Source of the DNA: Kribbella italica
GTDB taxonomy: Bacteria; Actinomycetota; Actinomycetes; Propionibacteriales; Kribbellaceae
Assembly: GCF_014205135.1 (NCBI RefSeq)
Contig: NZ_JACHMY010000001.1
Coordinates: 8,122,001 to 8,186,000, forward strand
Direction: 5' to 3'
Length of the DNA stretch: 64,000 bases
In this document: in pieces, positions 31,554-39,424 of the stretch
How the letters are laid out: each line of letters opens with the position of its first letter
How positions within the stretch are numbered: position 1 is the first letter of the stretch
Made by a program: the position numbers and the translations under genes
Notes under the pieces: generated by a model
Seen by the model: only the letters and a program-made list of their open reading frames with translations
Databases searched by the model: none
Told to the model about the DNA's origin: nothing

Positions 31554-31880
31554 GTGCTGGATGCGGAGGACGTACGACGGATCGCTCTGTCGTTGCCGGG
31601 GACGGTGGAGAAGCAGCGGTGGAACCACCCGACCTTCGACGTCGGTGGGCGGATGTTCCTGACCGTGCCGGACGACCAGACGTCGTTCGCGGTCCGCTGT
31701 CCCCGGCTGGAGCGCGACGAGCTGATCGCGGCCGAGCCGGAGAAGTTCTGGGTCCCGCCGCACGAGGCCGGCTCGGCGTGGGTCCGGGCCCGGCTGTCGG
31801 CGCTGGAGGGCACCGACGAACTGTACGACATCGTGCTCGACTCCTGGAAGCAGACCGCGCCGGACGGGCTGGAGGCCTGA
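31554..31880 (+). CDS. MmcQ/YjbR family protein
   Basis: 108 residues. Family pattern: DVRRIALSLPGTVEKQRWNHPTFDVGGRMFLTVPDDQTSFAVRCP, then WVPPHEAGSAWVRARLSAL and ELYDIVLDSWKQTAP. The fold is DNA-binding-like, but the role is unproven. GTG 31554 has GAGGG 8 bases upstream and starts exactly at conserved sequence; an in-frame upstream start at 31482 would run through the hairpin. Confidence 0.85.
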   Translation: MLDAEDVRRIALSLPGTVEKQRWNHPTFDVGGRMFLTVPDDQTSFAVRCPRLERDELIAAEPEKFWVPPHEAGSAWVRARLSALEGTDELYDIVLDSWKQTAPDGLEA

Positions 31881-31901
31881 CCCGTCCAGCGCCCTGGAGC
31901 C

Positions 31902-33419
31902 CTAGTCCTCCTCGGCCTTGAAGCGGGACTCCTTGAACCACAGGGACCGGTCGACCCGGCGTTCCAGCTCGGCGACGGCCTTCTTGCCGCCGCGGTAGAG
32001 ATCCCCGGACACCGGGAGCACGCACCCGTTCGCCCCGAACACCACCGACGTCCCGTCGCCCGCCCGCATCACGCCGACGACCTCGTCCCACGGCACGTGG
32101 TGCACGCCGTCCTCATCGCGCACCGCCAGCTCGTCCGGAGTCAGCACGAGCTTCTGCTCCCGCGCCTCCCGCACGAAGAGCCGCGCCACTCGCGGCGGCC
32201 GGAACTCCTCCCCAGCAGGCAGTTCTCCGCCGACCGGGCAGAGCGACACCTCGGTGAACCCGTGCTTGGTCCACTGCTCGACCGCATCCTCCTCGGCGTA
32301 CCCGATGGCCGTCGGCAGCGCAGCACGCAGTACGGCGGCCAGGTCCTCCGGCCGCACCGCCCGCACCCGCTCAGGGTCGAGCGGCTCGCCCACCGGCTCG
32401 TCGAACAGCTCCCGGCGCAGTACTGCGAACTCGGCGGCCAGGTCGGCGTCGCTGGTCGCCGTCTGCTCCTCGAACCGGTCCAGCGCGAGCCGGAGCTCGT
32501 CCTCCGACGGGCCGTTGGCTGCCAGGTCGGTCAGCGCCTCGACGACTGCCAGGGCGACCGCCTCCTCGGTGCCCTCGCGGGCCTCGGCGTACAGGACCCA
32601 GTCGGTCGTGCCGTCGGGCTGGTGCACGGAGTCGCAGTCGACCACGTAGCTGTGGCCGCCGCCGTGTCGGGCGCTCTCCTCGATGCGCTGCTGCAGGACG
32701 TCGGTCGCCAGCGAGGCGATGCGGGCCGGGTCACCGTCGGGCAGCGAGAGCAGTACGGCGGCACCGGGGATGCCGTAGCCGACTACTGACGGGCCGGGGA
32801 ACTGCCGGGCGGGGTAGTGCCCGTGCCGCGGCCGAGTGCCGGCCTGCGGCCTGGCGGCCTCGGCGCTCGCCGACTCAGCCCTGGCGGGCAGTGGGAGCTT
32901 CAAGTCGGCCGGGACCGGTCCGGTCACCTGCAGTACTGCGTTGTCGGCGGTGAACCACTTCTGGGCGAACGCGTTCACCTGCTCGGCCGTGATCCCGTCC
33001 GGCCCAGGCCCGTCGAGCCAGTCGAGCCCCGCGCCGCGGGCGCCGTACCGGACGTAGTAGAGCAGCGCGGCCATCGGATGGGTGACCCACCCGTCCTCAG
33101 CAGCGAGTACGCCGGCCTCCACCTCCAGCCGCTCGACCGGCGGGGCGGACAGCGCCGCGCAGATGCCGGTGAGGAACTCGCCGACGCGCTCCGGCGTACC
33201 GGAGGCTTCGAAGGTGGTGGTGGTCGTCGAGACCGTCGCGTCGATCCGGATCGGCAGCCGGCGGATCGTGTTCATCACCAGGTGCTCCAGCGCGTGCGCG
33301 ACGCCCACCGTGGGCAGCGTCTCGTCGCGGGCGCCGACGGCGAAGGTCAAGGTGGCGTCGGTAGTGGACTGCGGCTCCTGGTGGTGCAGCAGCCGAACAC
33401 CGTCGAGGTACTGAGGCAT
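31902..33419 (-). CDS. M16-like (insulinase/pitrilysin family) metallopeptidase
   Basis: 505 residues. The inverted zinc motif is present (VAHALEHLVM, HxxEH, near residue 42), followed by a Thr-rich strand (TVSTTTTTFEASG) and a region with EVEAGVLAAEDG that could supply the third ligand Glu. A second, inactive M16-like half (VVGYGIPGAAVLLSLPD; TDVLQQRIEESARHGGGHSYVVD) follows. The C-terminal 130 residues look like an extra small domain (LFVREAREQKLVLTPDELAVRDEDGVHHVPWDEVVGVM). No signal peptide, so probably cytoplasmic. AGGA lies 6 bases upstream of the ATG. Divergent from a DUF885 peptidase gene. Confidence 0.85.
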   Translation of the reverse strand: MPQYLDGVRLLHHQEPQSTTDATLTFAVGARDETLPTVGVAHALEHLVMNTIRRLPIRIDATVSTTTTTFEASGTPERVGEFLTGICAALSAPPVERLEVEAGVLAAEDGWVTHPMAALLYYVRYGARGAGLDWLDGPGPDGITAEQVNAFAQKWFTADNAVLQVTGPVPADLKLPLPARAESASAEAARPQAGTRPRHGHYPARQFPGPSVVGYGIPGAAVLLSLPDGDPARIASLATDVLQQRIEESARHGGGHSYVVDCDSVHQPDGTTDWVLYAEAREGTEEAVALAVVEALTDLAANGPSEDELRLALDRFEEQTATSDADLAAEFAVLRRELFDEPVGEPLDPERVRAVRPEDLAAVLRAALPTAIGYAEEDAVEQWTKHGFTEVSLCPVGGELPAGEEFRPPRVARLFVREAREQKLVLTPDELAVRDEDGVHHVPWDEVVGVMRAGDGTSVVFGANGCVLPVSGDLYRGGKKAVAELERRVDRSLWFKESRFKAEED

Positions 33420-33502
33420 CGGACGTCCTGTCGAGAGTGGAAGTGCTTGAGGCTACCCACACAGCGCCGGGAAATGGGCGGGATCGGTGGTGCGGCGGCA
33501 GG

Positions 33503-33508
33503 TAGGGT
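33503..33508 (+). promoter_or_regulatory. -10 box of a probable leaderless promoter
   Basis: TAGGGT ends 6 bases before GTG 33515, with no ribosome site between them. Confidence 0.5.
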
Positions 33509-33514
33509 CGTGGC

Positions 33515-35206
33515 GTGACGGACGCGACCACACCGAACAGCCCGATCGACCAGGTTTCCGAACGGTTCCTCGAGCAGTATCTCGAGCTGATGCCGACCGC
33601 GGCGACCTTCATGGGAGTCGAGGGCCACGACCACGAACTGCCGGACTTCTCGCCGAACGGGTTCGAGGGCCTGCTCGAGCTGCACCGGCGGGCGCTGGCC
33701 GAGGCGCGCGCGATCGCGCCGGGCAGCCCGCGCGAAGAGGTCGCCCAGGACGCGTTCGTGGAACGGCTCGGGCTCGAGGTGGAGAACCTCGAGGCCGGCG
33801 TACCGCAGTCGCAGCTGAACGCGCTGACCTCGATCCCGGCCGAGATCCGGCAGGTGTTCGACCTGATGCCGACCGCGTCGGAGTCGGACTGGGAGCGGAT
33901 CGCGATCCGGCTCAACCAGGTCGGTACGACGCTCGACGGGTATCGCGACACCGTGCTCGACCAGGCCGGCCAGGGCCGCGTGTCCGCCGTACGGCAGCTG
34001 AACGACCTGGCCACCCGGATCGCCAGCTGGACCGGTGCCGAGGGCGACGACTTCTTCGCCGGGCTGGCCGCGCGGGCGCCGGAAGGACCGGTGAAGGCTT
34101 CGGTCGAGGCGGCGGCCGGGTCGGCGCGCAAGGCGTACGACCAGTTCGGGCAGTGGGTGACCGCCGAGGTGGCGCCGCGGGGACGGGCTCGGGACGCGGT
34201 TGGCCGGGAGATCTACGAGCTTGCCTCACGCAACTTCCTCGGTGCTGCCGTCGATCTCGACGAGACCTACGCCTGGGGCTGGCAGGAGCTGGCCCGGATC
34301 GACGCCGAGATGCAGACCATCGCGGCCTCGCTGAACGGCGGCGACCGGAGCATCAACGCGGCCGCCGAGCTGCTCGACAACGACCCGGCCCGCAAGATCC
34401 ACGGCAAGGAGGCGTTCCGGGACTGGATGCAGCAGCTCGCCGACGCCGCCGTCAACGAGCTCGCCGGCGAGCACTTCGACATCCCGGACGCGATCAGGAC
34501 GATCGAGTGCATGATCGCGCCGACCTCCGACGGGTCGATCTACTACACCGGGCCGAGCGAGGACCTGACCACGCGACCGGGCCGGATGTGGTGGGCGGTG
34601 CCGAACGGCATCGAGGACTTCGCCACGTGGCGCGAGGTCACCACGGTCTACCACGAGGGCGTGCCCGGGCATCACCTGCAGGTCGCGCAGACGATGCTGC
34701 GCGGCGAGACGCTGAACCGCTGGCAGCGGATCGGCTGCTGGGTCTCCGGGCACGGCGAGGGCTGGGCGCTGTACGCCGAGCGGCTGATGGAAGAGCTCGG
34801 GTACCTGGAGGAGCCGGGCGCCCGGCTCGGGATGCTCGACGCGCAGGGGTTCCGCGCGGCGCGGGTGATCGTCGACATCGGCATGCACCTGGAGCTGGAG
34901 ATCCCGCGCGACAACCCGCTCGGGTTCCGGCCGGGGGAGCGGTGGAACGCGGAGCTCGGGTTCGAGTTCCTGCGCGCGTACTCGCGGATGGAGACCGAGT
35001 TCCTGCGCGCGGAGCTGAACCGGTACCTGGGCTGGCCGGGGCAGGCGCCGTCGTACAAGGTGGGTGAGCGGATCTGGCTGCAGGCCCGCGAGGAGGTCCG
35101 CGCGCGGCGTGGGGCTTCGTTCGACCTGCGCGGCTTCCACCGCGAGGCCCTCGACCTCGGCTCGATCGGGCTCGACCCGCTGCGTCGCGCCCTCGCCCGC
35201 CTGTGA
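33515..35206 (+). CDS. DUF885 family protein (putative metallopeptidase)
   Basis: 563 residues, full-length for DUF885. The zincin-like motif YHEGVPGHHLQVAQ (near residue 378) and GEGWALYAERLMEELG (near 415) supply the His/Glu ligands seen across the family, and MWWAVPNGIEDFATWREVTTVYHE leads into them. Family members behave like M32-type carboxypeptidases in structure, but most are uncharacterised. No signal peptide. Its stop overlaps the following Maf-fusion start (GTGA). It is divergent from an M16-like peptidase gene. Confidence 0.9.
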   Translation: MTDATTPNSPIDQVSERFLEQYLELMPTAATFMGVEGHDHELPDFSPNGFEGLLELHRRALAEARAIAPGSPREEVAQDAFVERLGLEVENLEAGVPQSQLNALTSIPAEIRQVFDLMPTASESDWERIAIRLNQVGTTLDGYRDTVLDQAGQGRVSAVRQLNDLATRIASWTGAEGDDFFAGLAARAPEGPVKASVEAAAGSARKAYDQFGQWVTAEVAPRGRARDAVGREIYELASRNFLGAAVDLDETYAWGWQELARIDAEMQTIAASLNGGDRSINAAAELLDNDPARKIHGKEAFRDWMQQLADAAVNELAGEHFDIPDAIRTIECMIAPTSDGSIYYTGPSEDLTTRPGRMWWAVPNGIEDFATWREVTTVYHEGVPGHHLQVAQTMLRGETLNRWQRIGCWVSGHGEGWALYAERLMEELGYLEEPGARLGMLDAQGFRAARVIVDIGMHLELEIPRDNPLGFRPGERWNAELGFEFLRAYSRMETEFLRAELNRYLGWPGQAPSYKVGERIWLQAREEVRARRGASFDLRGFHREALDLGSIGLDPLRRALARL

Positions 35207-36741
35207 GCGCGCCGATGGATGCGCGTCGCGGTGCTGAGGATGATGCGAGGGAACCGGTGGCTCCGCGGCCGCGGTTCGTTCTCGCCTCGCAGTCGCCGGC
35301 GCGGCTGAAGACGCTGCGCAACGCCGGGGTCGAGCCGGAGGTCATCGTCTCGGGCGTCGACGAGGACAACGTCACCGCCGAGAACCCTGGCGAGCTCGCC
35401 CGCCTGCTGGCCTGCTTGAAGGCCCGCGCGGTCGTCGCGACGCTGGACGACCACGCGACGGTCCTCGGCTGCGACTCGGTGCTGGAGATCGACGGTGTTG
35501 CCTACGGCAAGCCCGGTACGCCGGAGATCGCGCGCGAACGCCTGCGGTCGATGCGCGGGCGGAGCGGCGTACTGCACACCGGGCACTGCCTGTTCGACAC
35601 CAACAGCAAGCAGGAACTCCGCGAGCTCGCCTCCACCAAGGTGTACTTCGCCGACCTCACCGACGACGAGATCGACGCGTACGTCGCCACCGGCGAGCCC
35701 TTGGTCGTCGCCGGCTCCTTCACCGTCGACGGCATCGGTGGCCCGTTCGTCACGGGCATCGAGGGCGACTACCACAACGTCGTAGGCCTCTCCCTCCCAC
35801 TGCTCCGCCGCATGCTGGCGGACGTGGGCATCCCGTGGCCGTCCCTGTGGCAGCCGCCCCACTTCGCGTACGACGAAGCGGAAGCGGCGATCTACGACGA
35901 GACCCGCGGCGGGGAAGCGCGAGCCCAAGCCGCCGCCGAAGCGGTCCACCGGTTGCTCCGACCGACCGGCCTCGTCGCCTCCGGCGACCTCGGCCCGGAG
36001 GGGGAGGAAAGGGGCGGCGCCCCCGGGGAGTTCGGCTCCGCCTCCTCCGCGCCGAGCGAGTTGGGCTCCGCCTCCTCCGCGCCGGGCGAGTTCGGCTCCG
36101 CCTCCTCCGCGCCGGGCGAGTTCGGCTCCGCCTCCTCCGCGCCGGGCGAGTTCGGCTCCGCCTCCTCCGCGCCGGGCGAGTTCGGCTCCGCCTCCTCCGC
36201 GCCGGGCGAGTTCGGCTCCGCCTCCTCCGCGCCGGGCGAGTTCGGCTCCGCCTCCTCGCTGCGCGTACTGGAACTTGCTGTGGGCACTGGGCTGGTCGGG
36301 GCCGAGCTTGTTGCTCTGGGCAATCTTGTGCACGGGGTCGACCTGTCGACCGCAATGCTGAAGCATGCGCGGTACCGGTTGCCGGGGCATGTGGCGGCGG
36401 CTGATGCCGGGCGGTTGCCGGTGGCGGATCGGCGGTGTGATGCGGTGGTGGCGATCTGGTTGCTGCATCTGCTCGACGACACCGAAGGGGTGATTGCCGA
36501 GGCGGCGCGGGTGTTGCGGCCGGGTGGAGTGTTCATCACCACGACGGAGAAGTCCGATGCGAGCCGGTACGCCGATGGGCGGTCGCCGAAGGAGGCTCGC
36601 TCGGGGGACGCGCTCTCGCACCTGGTCGCGCGCGGTGCCGAGCACGGGCTGGTGCTCGACGGCGCGACGACCTTCGAGGGACCGGTTCGCGGTGGTCCGG
36701 GTGTTCCGGTCTATCCGTTGGTGCGCTTCCGCCGGATCTAG
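35203..36741 (+). CDS. maf: Maf-like nucleotide pyrophosphatase fused to a SAM methyltransferase through a 10-residue tandem repeat
   Basis: 512 residues. Residues about 25-225 are a complete Maf domain (FVLASQSPARLKTLRNAG; LGCDSVLEIDG; GKPGTPEIARERL; GSFTVDGIGGPFVTGIEGDYHNVVGLSLPLL), which hydrolyses modified nucleoside triphosphates. Residues 276-351 are about eight copies of GEFGSASSAP. From 352 comes a class I methyltransferase domain (VLELAVGTGLVGAEL motif I, VHGVDLSTAMLKHAR, DAVVAIWLLHLLDD, EAARVLRPGGVFITTTE). Maf usually stands alone. The repeat may have grown inside a linker or joined two genes. The GTG start overlaps the DUF885 stop; ATG 35215 is an alternative. The stop shares CTAG with the opposed chorismate mutase gene. 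Confidence 0.85.
   Translation: MSAPMDARRGAEDDAREPVAPRPRFVLASQSPARLKTLRNAGVEPEVIVSGVDEDNVTAENPGELARLLACLKARAVVATLDDHATVLGCDSVLEIDGVAYGKPGTPEIARERLRSMRGRSGVLHTGHCLFDTNSKQELRELASTKVYFADLTDDEIDAYVATGEPLVVAGSFTVDGIGGPFVTGIEGDYHNVVGLSLPLLRRMLADVGIPWPSLWQPPHFAYDEAEAAIYDETRGGEARAQAAAEAVHRLLRPTGLVASGDLGPEGEERGGAPGEFGSASSAPSELGSASSAPGEFGSASSAPGEFGSASSAPGEFGSASSAPGEFGSASSAPGEFGSASSAPGEFGSASSLRVLELAVGTGLVGAELVALGNLVHGVDLSTAMLKHARYRLPGHVAAADAGRLPVADRRCDAVVAIWLLHLLDDTEGVIAEAARVLRPGGVFITTTEKSDASRYADGRSPKEARSGDALSHLVARGAEHGLVLDGATTFEGPVRGGPGVPVYPLVRFRRI
36028..36256 (+). repeat. 30-bp tandem repeat inside the Maf-methyltransferase gene
   Basis: The 30-base unit starting GAGTTCGGCTCCGCCTCCTC recurs seven times in full and once in part (36238-36256). 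Copies 1 and 2 differ slightly (AGC for GGC, TTG for TTC); the later copies are identical. Each unit encodes GEFGSASSAP, so gain or loss of units keeps the frame. The near identity implies recent expansion. Confidence 0.95.
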
Positions 36742-37328
36742 CGGCAGACGTCGGCGACAGCGCCCCGGAAAGCCTGTGTGTGCAGGTGATCCAGGCGGTG
36801 CTCGGCGACGGTAAGGATGCTGCTGGTGGTGAGGTCGACCGCGCAGCGCAGGCCCGCGTGGCGGACGTACGTCGTACTGCGGAGCGCCTGCAGCAGGTCG
36901 GTGGTCAGCCGGTCGAGGGTCGCCCGGATCTCGTTGAGGTCCGGGCGGGTCGTCGGCGCCTCGTCGGGGTGGGCGGTCCAGCGCGCGAACAGCCCACGCT
37001 GCACGACCTTGCTCGCCTCGACCTGGTCGCGGAAGAACACGACCGTCTCCTCCGGGTCGATCCCGAGCTGGATCGCCGACGCGCGGGCCTGGTCGAGCAC
37101 GACCTGCTCGCGCGCCGGGTCGTCGATCGGCTTGTCCGTCCCGAACTTCGACGCCGCGACCAGGTCCCCGACCTCGATCCGGTCCGCCACCAGTCCGGTC
37201 AGTTGCCCAAGGCCCGCTCGTCCGAGAGTTGCTTGCCCGGAGCCCCCAAGCTCGGTCGCCGACGCCGGTGAGCCCATCAGCCCTGCCAGCACGACTCCTG
37301 CCACCAAACACCCGACCAGCCGCTTCAC
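36738..37328 (-). CDS. Secreted chorismate mutase, AroQ-gamma class
   Basis: 196 residues. Signal peptide MKRLVGCLVAGVVLAGLMGSPASA. The mature part matches the mycobacterial exported chorismate mutase: LTGLVADRIEVGDLVAASKFGTDKPIDDPAREQVVLDQARASAIQLGIDPEETVVFFRDQVEASKVVQRGLFARW, with the catalytic Arg, Lys, Asp-Pro-x-R and Glu/Gln positions recognisable, and a C-terminal Cys pair (LRCAVDL...VCR). It converts chorismate to prephenate outside the cytoplasm; why bacteria export this activity is unclear. The start overlaps the stop of the upstream hypothetical gene. Confidence 0.88.
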   Translation of the reverse strand: MKRLVGCLVAGVVLAGLMGSPASATELGGSGQATLGRAGLGQLTGLVADRIEVGDLVAASKFGTDKPIDDPAREQVVLDQARASAIQLGIDPEETVVFFRDQVEASKVVQRGLFARWTAHPDEAPTTRPDLNEIRATLDRLTTDLLQALRSTTYVRHAGLRCAVDLTTSSILTVAEHRLDHLHTQAFRGAVADVCR

Positions 37329-37681
37329 TTGATCCCAGCCTTCGCGTCAAGAAGCTGCAGCAGTTCGTGTGCCGCGAGCTCCACGTCCTTGTGCCGCCAT
37401 TCTGCCGCCCGGTACACGCACGCGATCAGCCCGGTCCGGTGCACCCGCCGGAAGTCCCCGTAGACAAAGGCATGCCGGGCCTTGGTCTCGTCGTTGGCGC
37501 CGTCGGTCAAGCCGAGGTGCCACGCGCCGTACTCGTCCCACCCGTGCCCGCTCAGGTAGTCGTTCTGCGCCTCGGCATCAGGCTGCGACGCACCCCAGTC
37601 GCTGTCCAGCACGTACTGCCGACCCTCGATCAACTTCCGCGCGTACTCGACCGCCGCCGGATTCACCTCGTACTTGGCCAT
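37325..37681 (-). CDS. Conserved hypothetical protein
   Basis: 118 residues, soluble, rich in Trp and Tyr: KYEVNPAAVEYARKLIEGRQYVLDSDWGASQPDAEAQNDYLSGHGWDEYGAWHLGLTDGANDETKARHAFVYGDFRRVHRTGLIACVYRAAEWRHKDVE is conserved-looking throughout, but I cannot assign a function. ATG 37681 is chosen because the composition changes upstream of it. It overlaps the chorismate mutase start by four bases, so the two are translationally coupled even though one product is secreted and the other is not. Confidence 0.72.
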   Translation of the reverse strand: MAKYEVNPAAVEYARKLIEGRQYVLDSDWGASQPDAEAQNDYLSGHGWDEYGAWHLGLTDGANDETKARHAFVYGDFRRVHRTGLIACVYRAAEWRHKDVELAAHELLQLLDAKAGIK

Positions 37682-37756
37682 ACCCCCAGTGTTGACGGAT
37701 GAGCGTTCACGCGCCACCTGGTGGCCGTTGACCGCGCGGAGTGGAATCCTGCTCGC

Positions 37757-38152
37757 ATGCGATTCGAGGAGTTCTACGCCGAGCGGGCCGAGGTCGTCGG
37801 CGCGGCTGACGACGTACCTGCCTTCAAAGCCGGTGTGGAGCGGTTGCGTGGGCTGGTGGCGACGGTGGACGACGACCCGGCCAAGGCCCAGCGGTACCTG
37901 GAGGCCACCGAACGCATGCTGCTGGAGGCGACCGCGCCGGACAGCGAGACGGTCGGCCGGGCGTTCGAGGCGATGCTGCGGGCCAGGCGGCTTCCCGCCG
38001 GTCCGGCTGACGGGCAGCGCGCCCACGTCGAGGCCGGGATCGCCGAGGTCGCCGGGATCGCGGCCGCTGCGCCGACCGACGGCGAACGGGACGCCGCGCT
38101 GGAGATGAACGCGGTGCTGCTGAGGGTGCTGGAGCGGATCGAGCGGCAGTGA
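37757..38152 (+). CDS. Small helical protein paired with the HExxH protein
   Basis: 131 residues, predicted almost entirely helical and acidic (FEEFYAERAEVVGAADDVPAFKAGVERLRGLVATVDDDPAKAQRYLEATERMLLEAT; ALEMNAVLLRVLERIERQ). No family recognised. ATG 37757 is preferred to an in-frame GTG at 37721. Its TGA overlaps the next ATG by one base (TGATG), which points to a two-gene unit in which this protein could be a chaperone, inhibitor or partner of the putative metalloprotease. Confidence 0.65.
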   Translation: MRFEEFYAERAEVVGAADDVPAFKAGVERLRGLVATVDDDPAKAQRYLEATERMLLEATAPDSETVGRAFEAMLRARRLPAGPADGQRAHVEAGIAEVAGIAAAAPTDGERDAALEMNAVLLRVLERIERQ

Positions 38153-39159
38153 TGCGCCGCGATCCGGCCAGTGAGGTCCCCGACTTCGACGGCCTGTGGG
38201 ATCGGATCGCGGCCGACGTGGTCAGCAACCACCGGGCCGAGGCGACCCTGTGGAACGGCCGGATCGACTACCTGCCGGCCGATCGCGAGCAGAGCGTCAG
38301 AGGTCAGGCGACCGCGGACGGGCGGTTGCTGCTCAGCCGTCCGCTGGTCGTGGAACCACTGCGACGCCTGTACGCCGAAGGCCCGCGGGCGCTGTCCGAC
38401 CCGAAGTTCGCGCAGGTGTGCTGGCGTGGGATCAAGACCGCCGCCCACGAGTTCGGGCACCTGACCGCACCGGCGGACTGGACCTTGGCGGACCGGATCC
38501 GAGACCTCGACCGCGAGGAGCAGGACCCGGCGGAGGAGGGCTTCATCGAGGCGCTCACGCAGGTGGAGATGCCCGGCCTGGTCGACCGGGTCCTGCCGGC
38601 CGAGCTTGCTGGGCCGCTGGCCCGGGGTGTGGCGGCGGGACCGGAGCCGCTGCTGCCGTCCTATCCGGGGTGGACGAGTGCGGTCGGCATGTTCTCCGCT
38701 GAGCTCGCGGCCGAGTTCGAGGAGCTGCGGGCGATCGACGTACTGCGGGCCGGTGCTCGCGAATCGGCGTCGCGCCGGCCGGAGGCGTTGGCGCGGCTGA
38801 TCATCGACCAGACCCGGCTGCCCGAGCTGGTGCAGGATCCTCGGCGGAAGGCCGCCCTCCGGACGGACCTCGGCCGGGCCCTCGCCGATGGGTTTGCGAG
38901 CCTTGGAGACTTACCGACCGCTCGCACGGCCGGTCGGCAGCGGGGGCAGGAGATCGCCGCGGGGGCGATCGAGAAGGTTCGTACGGGGGAGCAGTTCTTC
39001 GCGCAGATGGCGGACTTCGGTGGTCTGGTGTTCGACCGTGGGATCGCGCCTGTGGCCGGCCCCACGCAGGGTGCCTCCGGCAACGATCAGACGAAGCCCG
39101 GCGGGCGCCCGGCTGATCGCTTGCCCAGAGGCAAGGACGAGCCCGGCGGTCGGGGCTGA
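38152..39159 (+). CDS. Putative zincin-type metalloprotease with an HEFGH motif
   Basis: 335 residues, not recognised as a known family. GIKTAAHEFGHLTAP places HExxH at residues 99-103, and the following helix EEQDPAEEGFIEALTQVE offers Glu residues for a third zinc ligand, as in gluzincins. Upstream are LWNGRIDYLPADREQ and RLYAEG. The C-terminal tail (from about 300) is Gly/Pro/Asp-rich and looks disordered. No signal peptide or membrane helix. It is coupled to the small helical gene before it. Possible roles are a processing protease or an effector/toxin; neither is shown. Confidence 0.65.
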   Translation: MRRDPASEVPDFDGLWDRIAADVVSNHRAEATLWNGRIDYLPADREQSVRGQATADGRLLLSRPLVVEPLRRLYAEGPRALSDPKFAQVCWRGIKTAAHEFGHLTAPADWTLADRIRDLDREEQDPAEEGFIEALTQVEMPGLVDRVLPAELAGPLARGVAAGPEPLLPSYPGWTSAVGMFSAELAAEFEELRAIDVLRAGARESASRRPEALARLIIDQTRLPELVQDPRRKAALRTDLGRALADGFASLGDLPTARTAGRQRGQEIAAGAIEKVRTGEQFFAQMADFGGLVFDRGIAPVAGPTQGASGNDQTKPGGRPADRLPRGKDEPGGRG

Positions 39160-39192
39160 GGCCGGCGGCCGGAGCCGACCAAGTAGTTGCAG

Positions 39193-39411
39193 TTACGGGT
39201 GGGCGGACGCCCGCCACTGGCCCGGGCCGGGGTGGAGGGGGCGTTTGGCGTGGCGCCAGTACGTCGCCCAGTCGCTGGCTCGTTCGGTGTCGGCGGCGGC
39301 CGGCGCGGCGGCGCGGGCGGCGACCACGGCGACGAGGGCGGCCAGTTCCTCGGGGGTAGGGTCGCCCTTCACCACGTGGAGGACTGGGGCGGCAGCGGTG
39401 TTGTCGGTCAT
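39193..39411 (-). CDS. accE: Acyl-CoA carboxylase epsilon subunit
   Basis: 72 residues, the usual size. It has the AccE signature: VLHVVKGDPTPEELAALVAVVAARA near the N-terminus and a Trp-rich end (SDWATYWRHAKRPLHPGPGQWRAS). The epsilon subunit stabilises actinobacterial acetyl/propionyl-CoA carboxylase by joining the biotin-carrying alpha and carboxyltransferase beta subunits. It lies 13 bases downstream of the beta gene, in the same operon. Confidence 0.9.
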   Translation of the reverse strand: MTDNTAAAPVLHVVKGDPTPEELAALVAVVAARAAAPAAADTERASDWATYWRHAKRPLHPGPGQWRASAHP

Positions 39412-39424
39412 CTCGAGGCTCCCG

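Noticed and set aside
36028..36256. Possible CRISPR array
   Set aside because: Units are directly adjacent with no unique spacers, lie inside a coding frame, and no cas genes are near.
39146..39180. Possible terminator between the HExxH and accE genes
   Set aside because: GGTCGGGGCT/AGCCGACC pair only with a two-base bulge in a GC-rich stretch; not convincing.
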